Shown here piece after piece: positions 25,491 to 40,062 of a DNA stretch of 64,000 nt (position 1 is the stretch's first letter; the number at the start of each line of letters is the position of its first letter). The translations under genes were made by a program, and so were the position numbers. The notes under the pieces were generated by a model. The model had not been told where the DNA came from, did no database searches, and was given only the letters and a program-made list of their open reading frames with translations. This stretch comes from Vanilla planifolia (Eukaryota > Streptophyta > Magnoliopsida > Asparagales > Orchidaceae), in contig JAIUJO010000084.1 of assembly GCA_023846275.1 (NCBI GenBank), positions 1,225,487 to 1,289,486 of the forward strand, in the 5' to 3' direction.

Positions 25491-28400
25491 TAGTTCCTTC
25501 TGAGGTTGATGGAATGCTAAAATTTTCAATAGTTATGATTTTTTAGGTGATATTTTTATTTGCATTGTAGAGTTTAATTAGTTTTAAAACCATCTCTTTT
25601 TTTCTTTACATGTTCAAAATTGTCCAATATATGTTGTCTTTCCTTCTTTATGTTAGAAATATTTCCTTTATTTATGTTGACCATAATGAACTATTGGTTG
25701 GCAATTTCAAGTTTTGTTTTATTGAGAATGCACACTTAGCTACTTAATGTTTTCTATAGCTAGAAGAAAAGGTTTTAATGAATTGGGCCTATAGTTCATA
25801 TGATGTTGTGTAACTCACACAAAAGCAAACCATTCATGCTTTTCTTAATTCAACTCAGAATCCTTTGATTTTTATTTACTTTCACCAAACAGAACATAAG
25901 TATTAGGACTTAAACATTCCTAATATCAATATGTCTACCTTCTATTTTTTATAACATTTTCTTCCACCATCCCATCTTCATATGAATTTTATTTAGGAGG
26001 TGTTGAAAAAAAGTAATTTCATTCAAAGTACTTTATAAGAAGATTGTCTCTTTGAAAAAATATATTGTTTTTTTTGTCGTAAGTGATGAATTTGCTTTTT
26101 TTGAAATTTATGGGAAGAGTTGACGCACATTGTATGTTAGAAAGTCATGAATGTTCGACATTGATTTTAAATTTCCCAAAAAATGATAAGAAAAATAGAA
26201 AATTGAAAATAAAAAATTTATTAAACCCTGTTGCAAAAATTTATTCCAATGATTAGTACACAAAATACATTTAAAAATGAAATGGAATAAAAAAATATAA
26301 TAGAAAAGATAAAAAATATTATTCAAGCATAACAAAAAAACTTATTAAAGCCATGATATAAAAACTATTAAAAATATTCATTTTGTTGACTTACTAATAT
26401 AAAAAACATTGCAACAAAAAAGTTGTAAATCATAAAAAACTAAGATAGAGAAAACCTCTTATGTTTTTAATAATATATGTAATACACGTCAGTAGATACT
26501 TTTCTCAACAATATAATATCGAAAAATCAATAATTTAAAAGTTGAAAATAAAAATAATTAAAAATTAATAATTTCATTTCAAATATATATTGGAAATTTC
26601 TTTTTGTATGCTTAGTGTTTTAACTTGAGTTTATGTTACAAATTGAAATGTGCTAGGAGATCCAACATATATAAAATGTATAAACAAATTAAATTTTTAA
26701 AAATTGCTTCTTAAAAATTTTTTTCTTCTAATTGTCAAAAAAAAGTTCTTTATAAAAGCATAATTTCAACATTTGATATTATAGACAAACATTGAATGTT
26801 ATGACACATAAAGTTAATTTAAAAATATAATAATTAAATTATTTAAATTGTTATGTTTTACATATCTTTGGCAATTTTCTAGAATACATAAAAAATTTTA
26901 AAAGATATAAAAAAAGTATCATAAAAAATTAAATCATATTTAATACTTATTCGAATTTCTTTATTCAGTCAAGAAAAGGTTTTCTAGTAAGACAAGACTA
27001 TTAGATATGATAGCAATGAAAAAACTAATGGGAAGTTTTCAACAAGAAATATTACTTTTCTAATATGAATAACTAGTATTGCATTTGGAGAAGGAAAATG
27101 TTAGGAAAGAAGGAGCATGATGTCCATCCCATTGCAGTATGAATTCTATAAATCATAAAATCGTATAGTCTTAAATATTTTATAATAGAATGTTTTTTAA
27201 TTCTTAAAGACTTTTAAAAATTTAGTTTTACAACTAATTATTATCTTCGAAAATAATAGTGAGAGAGCAATGAAAAAAGATTAGCAAAATCTTTTTATGT
27301 TGTTCAATTCAAACTCAAATGAACACCTTAAAAAACATTAATTACATTTCACAAAATGTTAATAGGCCAAAAAAATGCTACACACTTGGCGAAAAGATTC
27401 TACAATCACTTGGAGAAAAGCGCCATGCATACTAGTAGAAGAATCCAACAACAATAGTCAAAAGGACTCCAAAAATTATTAGGATAAAAATCAATACAAA
27501 TCTTTAAGACAAAACACCCCAAAATGACAAGGATAAAAAAGAATACAAACTACCTAGAAGACCAATACAATTAAGAAAAACGAAGTCCCAATAATAGCAC
27601 AAAGAAATCTAGTATAACTCTCAACTACACAATGTAATTTGACAAAGATAAATTTAAGTAATAAGCACATTAAAATATGATTAAATTAATGCAAGATAGA
27701 TATCAAACTTAACCTATAGTGCTCTTCAATGCTTTAATACAATCCTCAAATACGAATAACCATTTTTTTTCTAAAATTTAATCAAATTAGTCATTACTCA
27801 TAATTTCAAATTATTCTCTATTCAAAAGATATACAAGTGTGATTCTATCATATGAACATCATCTAACTATTGGCTAATTTTGATTAGTGTATTTAACTTA
27901 CTAAAAAATAATTAGTTGATACCATAACCACATTAAACATATTATAAACAAAAAGACTCAAAATCACGATTTTCATCTATTAAAATTCCACAAAGTGATA
28001 TAATAAGATGACAACTATTATGCCTGTCTAAAGCCATTCACATGTACAGCTCTCGCTACAAATTAAACATCACGTGTCTATAATAATGGAATCATACCTC
28101 TAATTGCAAATGACTTTGCTTAATTCTTAAGTCAGAAGTATCATGTCTCTAGAAAGGGTTATTATACATTATCAAAACATTTTCTATTCCTAACATTGAA
28201 TTGATCATGGAAGTATGACAACTATATTCAATTGCACAGAGCACAATAGTTCTATATCTCCACTTACAACCCTTTGAAGAAATGGAGCCACACTTAAATG
28301 GTAATAGCATCGTACATGTATAAAGCATATTTAATTAACTTAACTTAGTTCGCCAATGTTTGACTCTTTGTTTGATCACATGGCTAACAAGTCATATTGT

Positions 28401-31400
28401 CTGATGAATCCATCATACAAGCAAGATAAGTTTATTTTTTAATACTTATTTTTGTTTATTCAATTTTAAAGTCTTACTTGATTCAATTGTGCTAACAAAA
28501 GTGCTTTATTAAATTTATAATATTCTAAGGCATATTTCTATGCTAATAGGCCTAAATAAGATGCATTCCTTAAGAATATAATGATATGATTTGTTAGAGG
28601 ACTTTAAAACCATTAAAATTCACACATAATCTTAATGATCCTTTGTGTCATATGTAATCTTTTATATGTTTAATAGGTTAATACAAATAAATATAACTTA
28701 GTAAAGATCTTCATTAGGTGTTACTAAATCTTAAGTTTCTTTTCGTGTCAATTATCGTTAACACCAAAACATCACCTTTAAGCTTCTTGCATCAAATCAT
28801 CAAGCATTTCTCATATAAGCAACCTTTTTGATATTGAGATGCATGATCTTGAAGTACATAAGAAAAAAATTGAATTGATAGAACATATGGTTTTTTATCA
28901 TATTATTGGTTAAAATTGAAATGGTTCAACATAAAGTAAAACCTAGTAAAACAACAATACCTAATATCAAATTCTATGACCAAATAGTGAAATTATAAAA
29001 ATTGAAAATTACAAAGAAATGTAATATTATCCATGTTTGAGTGAAATAATAGTAATATTTCATTTAAAAAATATATATATAAAAATTAGCCAATTGAAAA
29101 TAGCATAATTGTGTCAAATTTAAAATTTTAAAAAACATAAAGAGTTAGATAATGTGTAAAACAAATCCAATAAATGAATATTTATATACCAATTTGATAC
29201 AAATTATGGTGCATTAAGACATAGTAAAGTGATTAAACAAATAAAATCTTAAAATCATTTTATTAATAATCAATGGAACCTCATGTAATTTTTAATACTT
29301 CTTCAAAAGGTAAGATTGTTAAATTCCATGATGAAAATTAAAAAAACTTTTAAAAAATTAACAAAATTATAAAACATTTCAAATATTTAATATTTTGCTC
29401 ATAACCAACAAATAAAAAACAAAACATTAACATAACTTAAAACAAAGCTCTTTGTTGTTTAGAATATTTATAGAAATAATCAATCATAATGAAAAGAAGG
29501 GTACAACATGATGCAAATTAAAATGTATAAAACATTAATTTTTTTTGAAGTAATTATTGTCGTGAAAATTTAAAATGTTCGTAACTAATTGAAAATATGT
29601 ATATCTAGTTTTTACTTTCTTCTAAAGCTTATAACCCTCTTCTATAGATTGGGGTTAAATGATGGTGAAGTGCTTTGTAATCTTGGGCTTCTTTTTGTTA
29701 TTGTTTCATCTATTGTTTGATGACTTAGTCATCTCCTTTTTGTTTACAAAGGAACACTGGTTATTTCATCCTTGATATCTAAGTTTTCTTACATAGCAAA
29801 GGAGTAGAACAGGTAAGGTAGAGGCATGTAACTGTTATTTCACACAATGATGTGGACTGGCATTTGAGGAAAACATTGCATTATGGTAGCGAAGAGTCTT
29901 GATTTTGAATAGCAAAAGCCAACATTTAGATATATTTCACATCATATAGGAAACAAGTGATGGATATATGGAGAATGTGAAGGTACCACTCACTCCAATT
30001 TTTTCCTAATTCCCTTATCTCCATTTTGATTTGAAGCCATCTCATCTTTATTTTTATGCCATAGTATACTAGCCACCCATGCATTTACTTTATCAATGTC
30101 TACTATTTCTACCGAAATGGAGTTAAGATACTTAGGGTTGGTAATGCTTTCTATAAGTCTAGGTTTTTTGTTTTGATATAATCTAAGTTAGTCGAAGAAA
30201 CATTTGGATATCCATAAAGGTAATTGCTAATGCAATGGGCCTAAAGCTATTGATGACTACCTAGACGAGGGGCTTTTATACCTTTTATGCTTGAAGTACA
30301 AGGGATCTACAACTATGTAGCAATGGTGGCACATTACGAAAGTATTGTTTGACTATATTTTTCAGGAAATGGTCATCAATTAAGGGTTAGAGATAGGCAA
30401 GAAAAGCAACAATAGCTCATGAGTTGATCTACTCTTAGTGTAGACGTTTTGAACTATTGGCTTCAATTAGAAAAGTTTTTAACATTTACACGATCAGTGT
30501 CATACCAAGTGTAAGCTATTAGTTAAATGAAGATTATTGCTTTTGTAGGCTTAGTTACATTTTTAGATTAATAGTGCAAGAGATCTAAATGACCGTTATT
30601 GAAATATTTTTACCTTTAAATTTTAATTAAAGTTTTTTAATAAATATCTATGCATTTTTATTATTAATAAATGAATTGGAAGATAATCTTCATAGAATGT
30701 ATTTGGAAAGTGTTCTTAATAACTATATTATTGTAATGTCTCCTAAATGAGGAAAGAAAATGTTAAATGTAAATGGTTAATTACAAGAAATGTTTTGACA
30801 ATTATTTCAATTGAGCTGGATACCAATTCATCATAAAGCAAAATATGATAAAACATAGTAATAAATAATAAAATTTTAATCATGACATTATTACATGAAG
30901 TATAGTATTAATGATTCTAATTAATGTTGTAATATTCCATACTTTTTTTGAAATGAAGGGTTTCAAGTGGATGTGAAAGAAAATTTGAATAAAAATGAAA
31001 AGAATATATTTCTTATAAGGTTCAAATTTTAAAGGAAAAGGAAAATTCTTCATAAGTATATATGTATAATAAAATTGAAAGATGAAACACAAAGGAATTT
31101 GAATTGGAGAGAAAGATGTGATCGTTGCTCGTTAGAGGACAAAAACTGAATGAGATTGGTAAATACTATTGAGGTAGGTAGATGGGATCAATTCACTTAG
31201 ATATTTTAAAAACTATCTCTTACAAACTCAAGTTGTGCCATCTCTACAAAAGTTTTATGTTTGTGAAAGGATACATTAGAATTTTAAAAGTTCATATGTG
31301 GTATTCATAAATGCTTCTAGTCAGGTCAATTTCCCTATCGTGATTGGTGGGGACATGAAGAAAAGGATTGGGAATGATTCAAACATATTAGTGCAAAATA

Positions 31401-33113
31401 TTTTTCATTCCACTTATGTATTTGCAATGGATTGAATGGTCAAAATAAATTATAAAAATTTTTATGAAGTCTGTGTCATATTATCAGTTGATTAAGATCA
31501 AACTATTTGATGAGACTTTTGCATGGTTCCCTAGTTTTATTAGTTTTCCCTAAAGTCTCTAGCAAGTTAATGTTGGAGTATTGATAAAGAATTCATAGGT
31601 ATCAAATTATTTAACAAAGGTGTTTAATTGACTATTAATGATATGTAGAGAAATAAAAAAACTAATATCACAAAATGTATAGATGTTTAATGTTTATAAA
31701 GTAAGCATCTAATCATTGAATGATTTTGATAGCAAGAATTTATGGATAAATAGATGGTAAAAAAATGGATCTTAAAATTGATGCCTCAAAATTCAAACAA
31801 TGATATTAAAACATGACATAAAATGGAGAGATGCAATGAAGAATGTTATTGCTTTCCATTCACAATGCATGGTAGATTAATGAGTAAAAAACTAATGTGC
31901 ATAAAATCTATGAATATTTTCAATGGAAAAAAAAAAAAGAAAAGTGAAAGAAGGGAAATGTATATCAAAACTAATGTAAGAAAACTACATAGTTGAGCTA
32001 TGCATTTTCTTAGTGTATTGATCGCAAGTTTAGTGCCAAGGATTGGCATTCAACACATCTCATAATAAAGTTTTATGATTATTGTAATCCTCTAATTAGA
32101 TTATAGTTAAACATGTTCCTTTTAAATTGTTTGGATGCATTATCACCAACCAAATGCAAGTGTGATTGTTCTTGGTAATTATGAAAAGTACTAGAAAAAA
32201 ATGACAGCCCATTTCATGTGGAAATAAAATGATATAACTCGTACAGTTTATTAATCAACCCATTTCATGTGGGATGCTTAATAACTTTTTTAGTTACATG
32301 GAAATTTTGCTATGATTGTAGATCAATGTCCAAATGTGTTGCATGACCCTACACTTGTATTACATTATGTGGCAACTTACACAATTTTTTTTTAACACCT
32401 CCATGTGCTATGGGTCTAAATCATGGGGCATCATGGGAGTTGTATCCTGAGATAACAAAATAAGAAAGGTAATGTTAGAAATGCTATCTTAAAAGAATAT
32501 CAACATTGAAATAATTTCTTTTCGAAGTATTATTATATACTACATTGGTATAATGTACCATATATAAAGCTATAATGATATTTATTTATCTTTCTTTGTA
32601 AAGTTTCTTTTTCAATTCATATTCTATGCTAGGAGCATTTTTTCTTTTTTTCTTTTGATGTTAGGATTCCTATTATTTATTCAAACGACTCGATATTATA
32701 AAGATAAATTTATGGTTTTCTGGTTATCAATATAATGTAGTGAGCATTTCTTGTTGAACGTTGATGCACTAGTAACATAAGGATATTCTCAAATGTTTAT
32801 TAAAAATGAAATTTTTAGCATTCCTCTTCTATTTATTTGTTAAAAAAGTGTGTGACACAAAATCATGCCTTAAAGATATGCAATCTCTAGAGATTTGTGA
32901 TTTACATTTGAAATTAAAATTTTCATTGGACATTAAAATAAATTTGCAATTAAATCTTATAATTTTTTCAAAGGAGTCTTTCCAACCTTTTAGATGTTAG
33001 AACTTGGACAAATACATATGATACTCATTGGTAAGCTCCACTCTCATGTGAAAAAAAACTGTTGCTTTTTATCTTTTCAGTATGCTTTTAAGGAATCATA
33101 CTTTTCTTAAATT
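25491..33113. other. AT-rich decayed intergenic sequence, unassigned
   Basis: There are no confident genes. Segments such as 27.3-28.8 kb and 29.6-30.6 kb are less AT-biased and look like dispersed-repeat text, but no domain could be read. The short frames at 26108-26335, 30880-31092, 31846-32049 and 32806-33000 are low-complexity and without motifs. A possible LINE endonuclease trace near 31340 (VIGGDMKKRIGND, plus strand) is too short to call. Confidence 0.5.
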
Positions 33114-33392
33114 TTAAAATACTACGTACAACTCTGGAAGATTTTCTTCAGTTTCAATATAACAAAGATTATAACTATGTACCTTATTTCTTTTAGACTT
33201 GTGGTCATATGCAACAAAGAAGAAGTTCATTACATCATCTCTGATTGATGAAGATGATAATTCATTAAGATTAGAATCAATCCAAGTTGCTACCTTTTCC
33301 TTCTTTTTATTTATTAGCAGGCACATAGTTTGTGTGAACCTAAGTTTCTTGTAATAACAATGGATGACTACATCTTTTTTCTTCTCTTTCAC
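33114..33392 (-). pseudogene. Copia (SIRE/Maximus-type) gag fragment, damaged zinc knuckle
   Basis: This is the nucleocapsid part of a Copia-type gag, the protein that packages element RNA. It is a 92-residue open frame. It starts in a Lys-rich stretch and contains HCYYKKLRF...MCLL, then KKKEKVATWIDSN. The family has a CCHC knuckle followed by a Lys run and a TW-acidic-Ser motif. Here only the first and last Cys remain: the second seems deleted and Gly-His reads Arg-Phe. A Ser-rich tract (ELSSSSI) follows, as is usual after this block. The rest of gag lies 1.25 kb upstream on the same strand (34650-35010), so the gene is split. Confidence 0.65.
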
Positions 33393-34649
33393 CTCTTCTT
33401 TTCTTCAAAATAAATTCATGAAATAAGAGAAACATTAAAAATATGGGTTCCTCTTCTCCTTTATTTCACACATCAATAGAGCATTAAGAGATCAAAACAC
33501 TACTTATTTAACTTATAAAAAGTTTAGAACCAAAGGGTCAATATAAAAATTATTGATATCATGTTTTCTAATATGTTTTACATATAGTCATCTATAAATG
33601 TAAATAAGACATACCACTTGTTTTGAATATGTCAGTTGTTGTAAATGAAACAAAATAACACTTAATAATGGAGTAAAAGAGTTTAATTTTTATTTCCCTT
33701 ACATTTATGCAAGAACTTTTTATAAAAGGAATTAAAGATCGACATTAAAAGCAATAAATATAATGAAAATAATCAACAAGGATCTACATAGGGTTCTGCC
33801 AATTTCTAGTTTAATTGAGTGAAGCATGTAGATATTCTTAGAAATTTAAATCATGACTTTCGGAACCTTAATGGTGTTTTTAATGGAAAACCTTCTATTA
33901 AGTTTTTAAAAATTTCTAATTATATTTTATTTTAATCTTATCAATCCAAATAATTAAGTTTACTATGGGTTCTTGTCATAGTGACAAGTGATGGTGTAAT
34001 TCAAGAGATTTCAATATCCATAAACTATTTCACTTCAAAAAATGCCCTAACTTATATGATGTGATGTAAACCAATTTGCATATAACATTAAAACTTATAA
34101 AAATATTAATATTTCTTTTCCATTCAAGCTAATAGATAGGACAAGTTCATCACTTGAATTTCCAATACATGTAAGTATGTTGTATTTGTTTCGTTAAACT
34201 CGTCATATAAAAAAAATGCTTTTTTCAAAATTTCACATTTTTAAAATTTTTCTTAAAAGAGTTTGTCAACTCAATCAAATAACTTTCTAATTCAGCATTA
34301 AAGAGTTTACTTTCCTCATCATTATTTGTCCTAGATGACTAATCACTTGCATTAATTAATCCACAATCTCTTCTTCTCCACTTCTTCAATGGTAGAAAAT
34401 GAACCATGCTTTGCATTGAGACAACAACATTTTCATAACCACATTCGCCAAATTATTTGAAGATTTTGATGATGGACACAAATAACTCCAAGTATAAACC
34501 ATGGCTTGCTTCTCATCCTCTAGAATTTTTCTTCAATTTCCTCTTCTCCATAAATTTTGGGCAATTTGAGTAGAAAATACTAGGTTAATGGAATTCATAG
34601 TAGTATTTTTAGACTTTTATTTTTAACTTTTTTTTCTTAATCAACGTTT
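33393..34649. other. Spacer splitting the Copia gag remnant
   Basis: About 1.25 kb of AT-rich sequence separates two parts of one minus-strand gag that should be nearly contiguous. No motif identifies it. It may be an insertion, or gag text decayed past recognition. A tract of about 15 T lies near 34646-34661, which on the minus strand would be poly(A); whether it marks a retroposon end is unclear. Confidence 0.4.
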
Positions 34650-35010
34650 TTTTTTTTTTTTGGATCTTGTTGTAGGCAATTTCATATCAATTTTCAGTAA
34701 ACATTTAGTAAGAAATTCTAGCTCTACACTACTAGATTATTTATCTTCAAACAAGGATGTGGTAGCCTTGAATGCCAAGTTCTCCTTGTCCTTTGGCATC
34801 TCACTTCTCTTGTCATTTCCAGCACATTTATTATAATATTTCCATGTTGCTCATCTATTTCAATAAGTTTAGCTTCTTGGAGGCATTAACTATGGCCATA
34901 GCAAAATAAACCTCTCCAATCATCGCTTTTAAGTGTCCTCTTCGCTTACTTGACATTAGAAAATAGTATATTAAGATTTTTGAAACCATTAACAATATTA
35001 TTAAGTCTAC
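34650..35010 (-). pseudogene. Copia (SIRE/Maximus-type) gag fragment, capsid part
   Basis: Reading the complement, RLNNIVNGFKNLN (about 34950-35010) matches the helical block of UBN2-type Copia gag. It is followed by AIVNASKKLNLLK and then KDKENLAFKA at 34761-34794, the Lys-rich AFKA/ALKA signature characteristic of SIRE-type gag, and then LTKCLLKIDMK. The order and strand agree with the zinc-knuckle fragment at 33114-33392. Frames shift at least twice between the blocks and stops are present. No LTRs belonging to this copy were recognised. Confidence 0.6.
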
Positions 35011-36899
35011 AATTACATTATTACATATTCTCTTTCATTATTACATATTCTCTAGAAGAAACCATACCTTAAAACAATCTGTTATATTTGAAGAATAGGA
35101 TGTCTATGAGATATAAATGTTTGAATCTTTTCATAATTTTTTTGGATGGCTTGTGGTGGCTCTAAAACACACCAATGACTCTCTAATAGCTATTTTTCAA
35201 TAACATAAAATGTTCTCAAACTAGTAAGTACACATTTAGAATTTACAAAGTAGTCCTAACATTCTAAGCATCAAAAGTTTTCTTAAGCACTACATTTTCT
35301 CTTCGCGCCATATATTAAATAAAATGTATCATATGAATCTTATGTTTTGGCTCACTATATAAATCCCACACCCAAATAAACTAAATATATTATGCATTAA
35401 ATATCATGCCCTATATGAGCAATTTATTTTAGGTTAAGCACTCCACACATGCCATGCATTTGCCTAATGCATGGAATAACTTAATTTTTCTGTAATATAA
35501 AATTAGAATAAATTCTTTTGGAACAAGGTTTTCACATCATCTATAATATTCTTAATCTAAAAGCTTATTAAGTTGTACTAAACCTACTGCATATACCACT
35601 GGAATGAAAAGCTTTGAAATCATTTTTTTCAATTGACCTATCACACTCTCAATTTATAAGCTTATTTACTTGAAATAAATCTACAGCTTATCAATTGATA
35701 ATAATCCATATTGTATATGCAACTTTAGTCATTTTTTATATTTTAGAATTGTAGGATATTGCTCCACATTAACAAATAAAAACAAACCTTTTCAGTACAT
35801 AATATGGTATTTTTATATGCAAAGGACAATCTTTGAATAAATTTTCTATGTAAACTAATGAATGATGAGTCATGTTCGAAATATTTTGAAAGGGCTTTTT
35901 TCTCACACACTCAAATTTACTCTTTTGTAGTGTTTTTTAGAATTTTTTTGTAGGACATACATTATCTTTCCTTTTAGACAAGACTCTTAATGGTAACATT
36001 CTAAACTATGCATAAGTTTCTTACTTGGTATATGATTCATTAATACAAAACATGCCACTAAAACAAATGAGTCATGATTAAACTCTTCAACACATTTAAT
36101 GATATTTTTGGGATGCAACATCTAAAACACTTAAACAAAAATTATTAGCAAAACATAGAGTTGTTCCATTTCTAGTTATGTAGTAAAAAGTGGTTCAAGT
36201 GTTCAATAGAATTAATATCTTTTTTTGGACTTGAAGAAAAGTAGCACAATAATGAATCATTCATATGAAAAATAAAATATATCAATGATCTATTGAAATG
36301 ACATGGATATCAATAAACTCAAGAAAGAAATATATAATGACAACTAACTTTAACTTAAAAAAAGATGTCTGAAACTTGATTGAGTTAAAAGTACATAGAG
36401 GAAATTTATCATATTTCATCAATTTATAATGTTTCAAATAAGTTACGTGGAGAAAAAAGCTATGGTCTATATTAAGTTCTATAATGTTTCATTGCGAAGG
36501 TTGGTTCCATGACAAGGTGATTTCTTCTAAACTTAAATTATATTTGTAAAAAATAATTCCTAAATTTTTATTTAGATAACTTTATAACAAATTTTTAGAT
36601 GAAATCAAGCCTAATCTTGGGATGTTATGCATTTTTCTATGCTATTATTTGATCCGTACAATAATAATTTTTGAATCATCGCTAAACTTAAACAATTTGT
36701 AGGAAATTCCTTGGACATTATCAAGGTAAATATAGAACAATTGTTTTATAAAACCAATGTGATTTTCTGAGGATGTTGTAGTTAATTTGAAATCATGAGT
36801 GCACCATGCCTTGATGATGAAAACTAAGTTGAAATTTGTACAATCTTTAAGTAATTTTATGGGACAAGACTAAGATCACATGTAATTTTAAATCATAAA
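35011..36899. other. AT-rich sequence, unassigned
   Basis: This region should hold the gag N-terminus and LTR of the minus-strand Copia copy if they survive, but I could not read any motif or find a partner repeat. I see nothing else in it. Confidence 0.4.
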
Positions 36900-38200
36900 A
36901 ATTCAACACAAAGGTTAATCTTTAAATTTGGTGATAGCCATGAGTAGCCGTACAAAGGGAAGGAAACTTATGAGCAAATGAAGAGAATAATGATAATCTC
37001 AACTTATTGCATATGTTGAGGTTTATGATTTTACTATCTCTATATGAACCTTATGGTATCAATTAAGGTTAGGAACATGAATTTATAGAACTTTGTGAGC
37101 AATTAAGGATAGCTTAAAAAAGGGCTTCAACTTAAGGCATTATTAAATTTTATGCTAAATGGTCTTTATGATTGAGAGAACACTTGAATATTGCTATAAG
37201 AAGGTGTTGGCCTTAACCAAGATAAGGTTCAGACCACGGGTCGACATTTTAATGCTCTTAGTAATTAAGCTAAAAAAACCTAAATAATGATATTGGGCTT
37301 AGAGTGACCCAAGAGTTATCATAGTAAAATAGTAATGGCAAGTGTTAGCTTAATGGGTTAATGGCTAACACCAGATTAGGAATCTAGGAAGCTATAGTAA
37401 CTATAACTAAGGATTTAGAGTTTAGAAGAACTAAAGGATACCTATGAATAATAACTAAGTTTTAAGAAAATCTTAAGATACCTATAATAAGTATTTTGAG
37501 ATTTAGAAGGATGCCTAGGATAATAATAGATAGGCTAATTAAGGTTTTGTGGAAACCTTTATTGCTTTGATAGGTTGCTCAAGGCTTAGATGAAACATTA
37601 TAAAACTTAAATAAGTGCGTTTTGCCTTGCAAAAATCTAAAAATATCTTAAGTAAATTAATTAGAAGTCTAATACTTGGTTAGATTGTGATTTTATTAAT
37701 TTGAGGCCTAGGTTAAGTTGGGGTTATGTGGAAACACCTATAATATATTAGAGCAAAGGAATAAGAAGCTTTTAGCTAACCTTAGTGTAAAAGAAGGAGG
37801 TGCTTAAAGTTGTGTTAAAAGGATTCTAACGGGTTCACAACTTTAGCAGAAACTTAACAAGAACATGATAAAGGACATATAAATCAAGGTAGCAGAGAGA
37901 AACTTAACAATGGTAATTATGTATTATTACTAGAGTTTGGGAGCATAATATTGTAATTAAGGTAGCAAAGAGATCAAACTCCTAAAGGACAATGAAGAGC
38001 TATTTTGTTTAGGACATCATGAAGAACATTATCTGCACCACACAATTTAGGACATTCTTAAGGACTATGGATGTGCTAAAATTTTCTTAGTACACTCATA
38101 AAATTATTGATGTGCTTATTTATGTGATGTTGGTGTCTTAGACTATTTGTTGGGCATTAGACACAAAACTACTACATTAGTAAGTCTTGTTATTCCTAGG
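36900..38200 (+). repeat. 5' LTR-like repeat of the Gypsy element
   Basis: This segment aligns by eye with 52480-53850. Matching landmarks are 36980 with 52557 (aataatgataatc against aatgatgataacc), 37110 with 52650, 37547 with 53244 (ataatagatag... then tggaaacct), 37677 with 53403, 37918 with 53592 (ctagagtttggg then attgtaatt) and 38052 with 53675 (ggactatggatgtgcta against gaactatggacgcgcta). Offsets stay between about 15540 and 15730, as expected for one repeat pair drifting by indels. The ends could not be set: no clean TG/CA edge or primer site was found, and the LTR may reach 38.7 kb. Confidence 0.6.
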
Positions 38201-40062
38201 ATTAGCAAAGCCCTTATATTTTTGTTAATAGCTAAGGTTCTCTATTTTGTGTAAGAAGAGTATTTTTCTTATTTGGCATCTTAATTATGTTTGTCTCAAC
38301 ACGATAACGTGATGCCCATTATTATGACACTCTATGTTACTTCACATGTAAATATGTTATAATTCATTATATGCCAATTGGTTATAATCATCTCATAACT
38401 ATATACCTTTATAACATACCATGAGAATTTCTTATTGAGCTTTCTATCTCAACCCCAATTATTACTTATTCTTCCAAATAATTATGTACTTTCCTTGAAG
38501 ACAAAGTTTGGCGAGTAGGTTACGTGACCATAGAACCTTTGTCTTTCAATAATTCATTCCATAATATTTTTAGTATGTAGTAGGACTATTCTATTAATAC
38601 AAGTGACATTATATGTGTTTGTTGTCATGGAATAAGCTAAAGATTTATTTACCATGTTTCACACATGTATTGTAATTAATTCAATGAAAGTTATTTGTAG
38701 GTTTCTTGCATGTACAATGTACTTGTTAATACATGCCAACAAGTTATCTTAGGCTCTAGTTAGTAAGTTTCTAAACGAGTTGCATTGATCAATTGGTAAA
38801 GAAATTGGTTTCATTTAGTGTGACAGGCCATGCACATGATGATTAGATTGGGAGATCTCTACCCCCATTCTTAACATTAAGCATGGAGTGTTGAAAGCGG
38901 CTAGTTACGTAAATTATTTTGAGATTGCATGAGAACTTAGTTTAGATTCCAATGCAATCATAGGATATTAGGTTCATGACCATATAGGCTGGTAGAATGG
39001 GTCATAAAATTATATTATCTAGTTAAATCATTTTAAAAATTTTTCCCACTAGTATTACACACTTTTTGTATGGTATTGCCTATGTAGAGTATAAGGATGC
39101 ATCATAGAATAGTGAGCATATACTTTAGTAGGTAATGCTCATGTCTAAGTAGACCTCAAGGTAGTACAACCAGTTAAGGCTATGACACAATAAATGATGG
39201 AAAAGCCTAGAGTGGAATGGTTATTATAGGACATTATTTGTTTAAGTCCAATTTCTTTTATGGGCATTGTAGGACATACATTGAAATATGATTAGTTAGC
39301 CCATGTTTTTCTTACCCTAGATAAGATATAGGTCATAATTATAGTTATAACCTTGGATGTAGAAGCCACAACATGGTGATGAGGTTAGCACCAGACCATG
39401 TTGAAAGATACAATGAATCATTTATTCATTGGAACAACATTGATGATACATTTGTTGAGTTTTATGTTTCAAAGATACTAATGCTAAGATTCAAAGACAG
39501 ATTACATATCTCAATCAGTGGTAGATGATAACCGCTTATCCCACCATCAAAAAAATAAACTTGAGATGATATGAAAAGGAACTTTTTTCCATTAAAGTAG
39601 CACAGATGTGAGCTTCTCATGGAGGAACTTCGACCTTCTCTTGAAAAGCACATGGTAGTCAATAAATTTACTTTATATCAGGATTTAGTAAAAGTAGCCA
39701 AGACAGTTGAGTACGAAAGCTTTAACATTAGGAGTGGTTGTTAAGACACTATGGTATTTTGATTCTTTTAGAACAAAAATATTGGTATTTTCCATGAAAA
39801 AATGAGGTACATGAGATTTTACATTATCGATTAGACTATATGTTTTCCAACACTTATAAGTGAGACACAAATAGAGGAAACTAAATCGTTAGCATATGGT
39901 GTCACTAGAGTTCTACGAGATATGGTGGTTCTTATTATTTAAAAGAGTGATTTTGTTTGTCTTTTTAAATTTCAACCATAAAAAGCTAATTTTTTTAAAG
40001 ATGGAAGACTATTCAAGGCCTTGGTTGTTTAGGAGAAGTTTTGTTGTATTAGCTAATGAAAT
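38201..40062 (+). other. Presumed Gypsy leader and gag, unreadable
   Basis: By position this holds the primer site and gag of the Gypsy element. I could not read a gag block or zinc knuckle with confidence. The small frames at 39462-39662, 39685-39870 and 39896-40078 have no signature. Confidence 0.4.

Noticed and set aside
31320..31600. Possible LINE endonuclease (VIGGDMKKRIGND near 31340, plus strand)
   Set aside because: A single short block with no other ordered motif; not enough to call.
38140..38830. Candidate Gypsy primer sites (ttggtgtcttagac near 38148 and ttggtttcatttag near 38807)
   Set aside because: Too many mismatches to the tRNA-Met site and no matching LTR edge.
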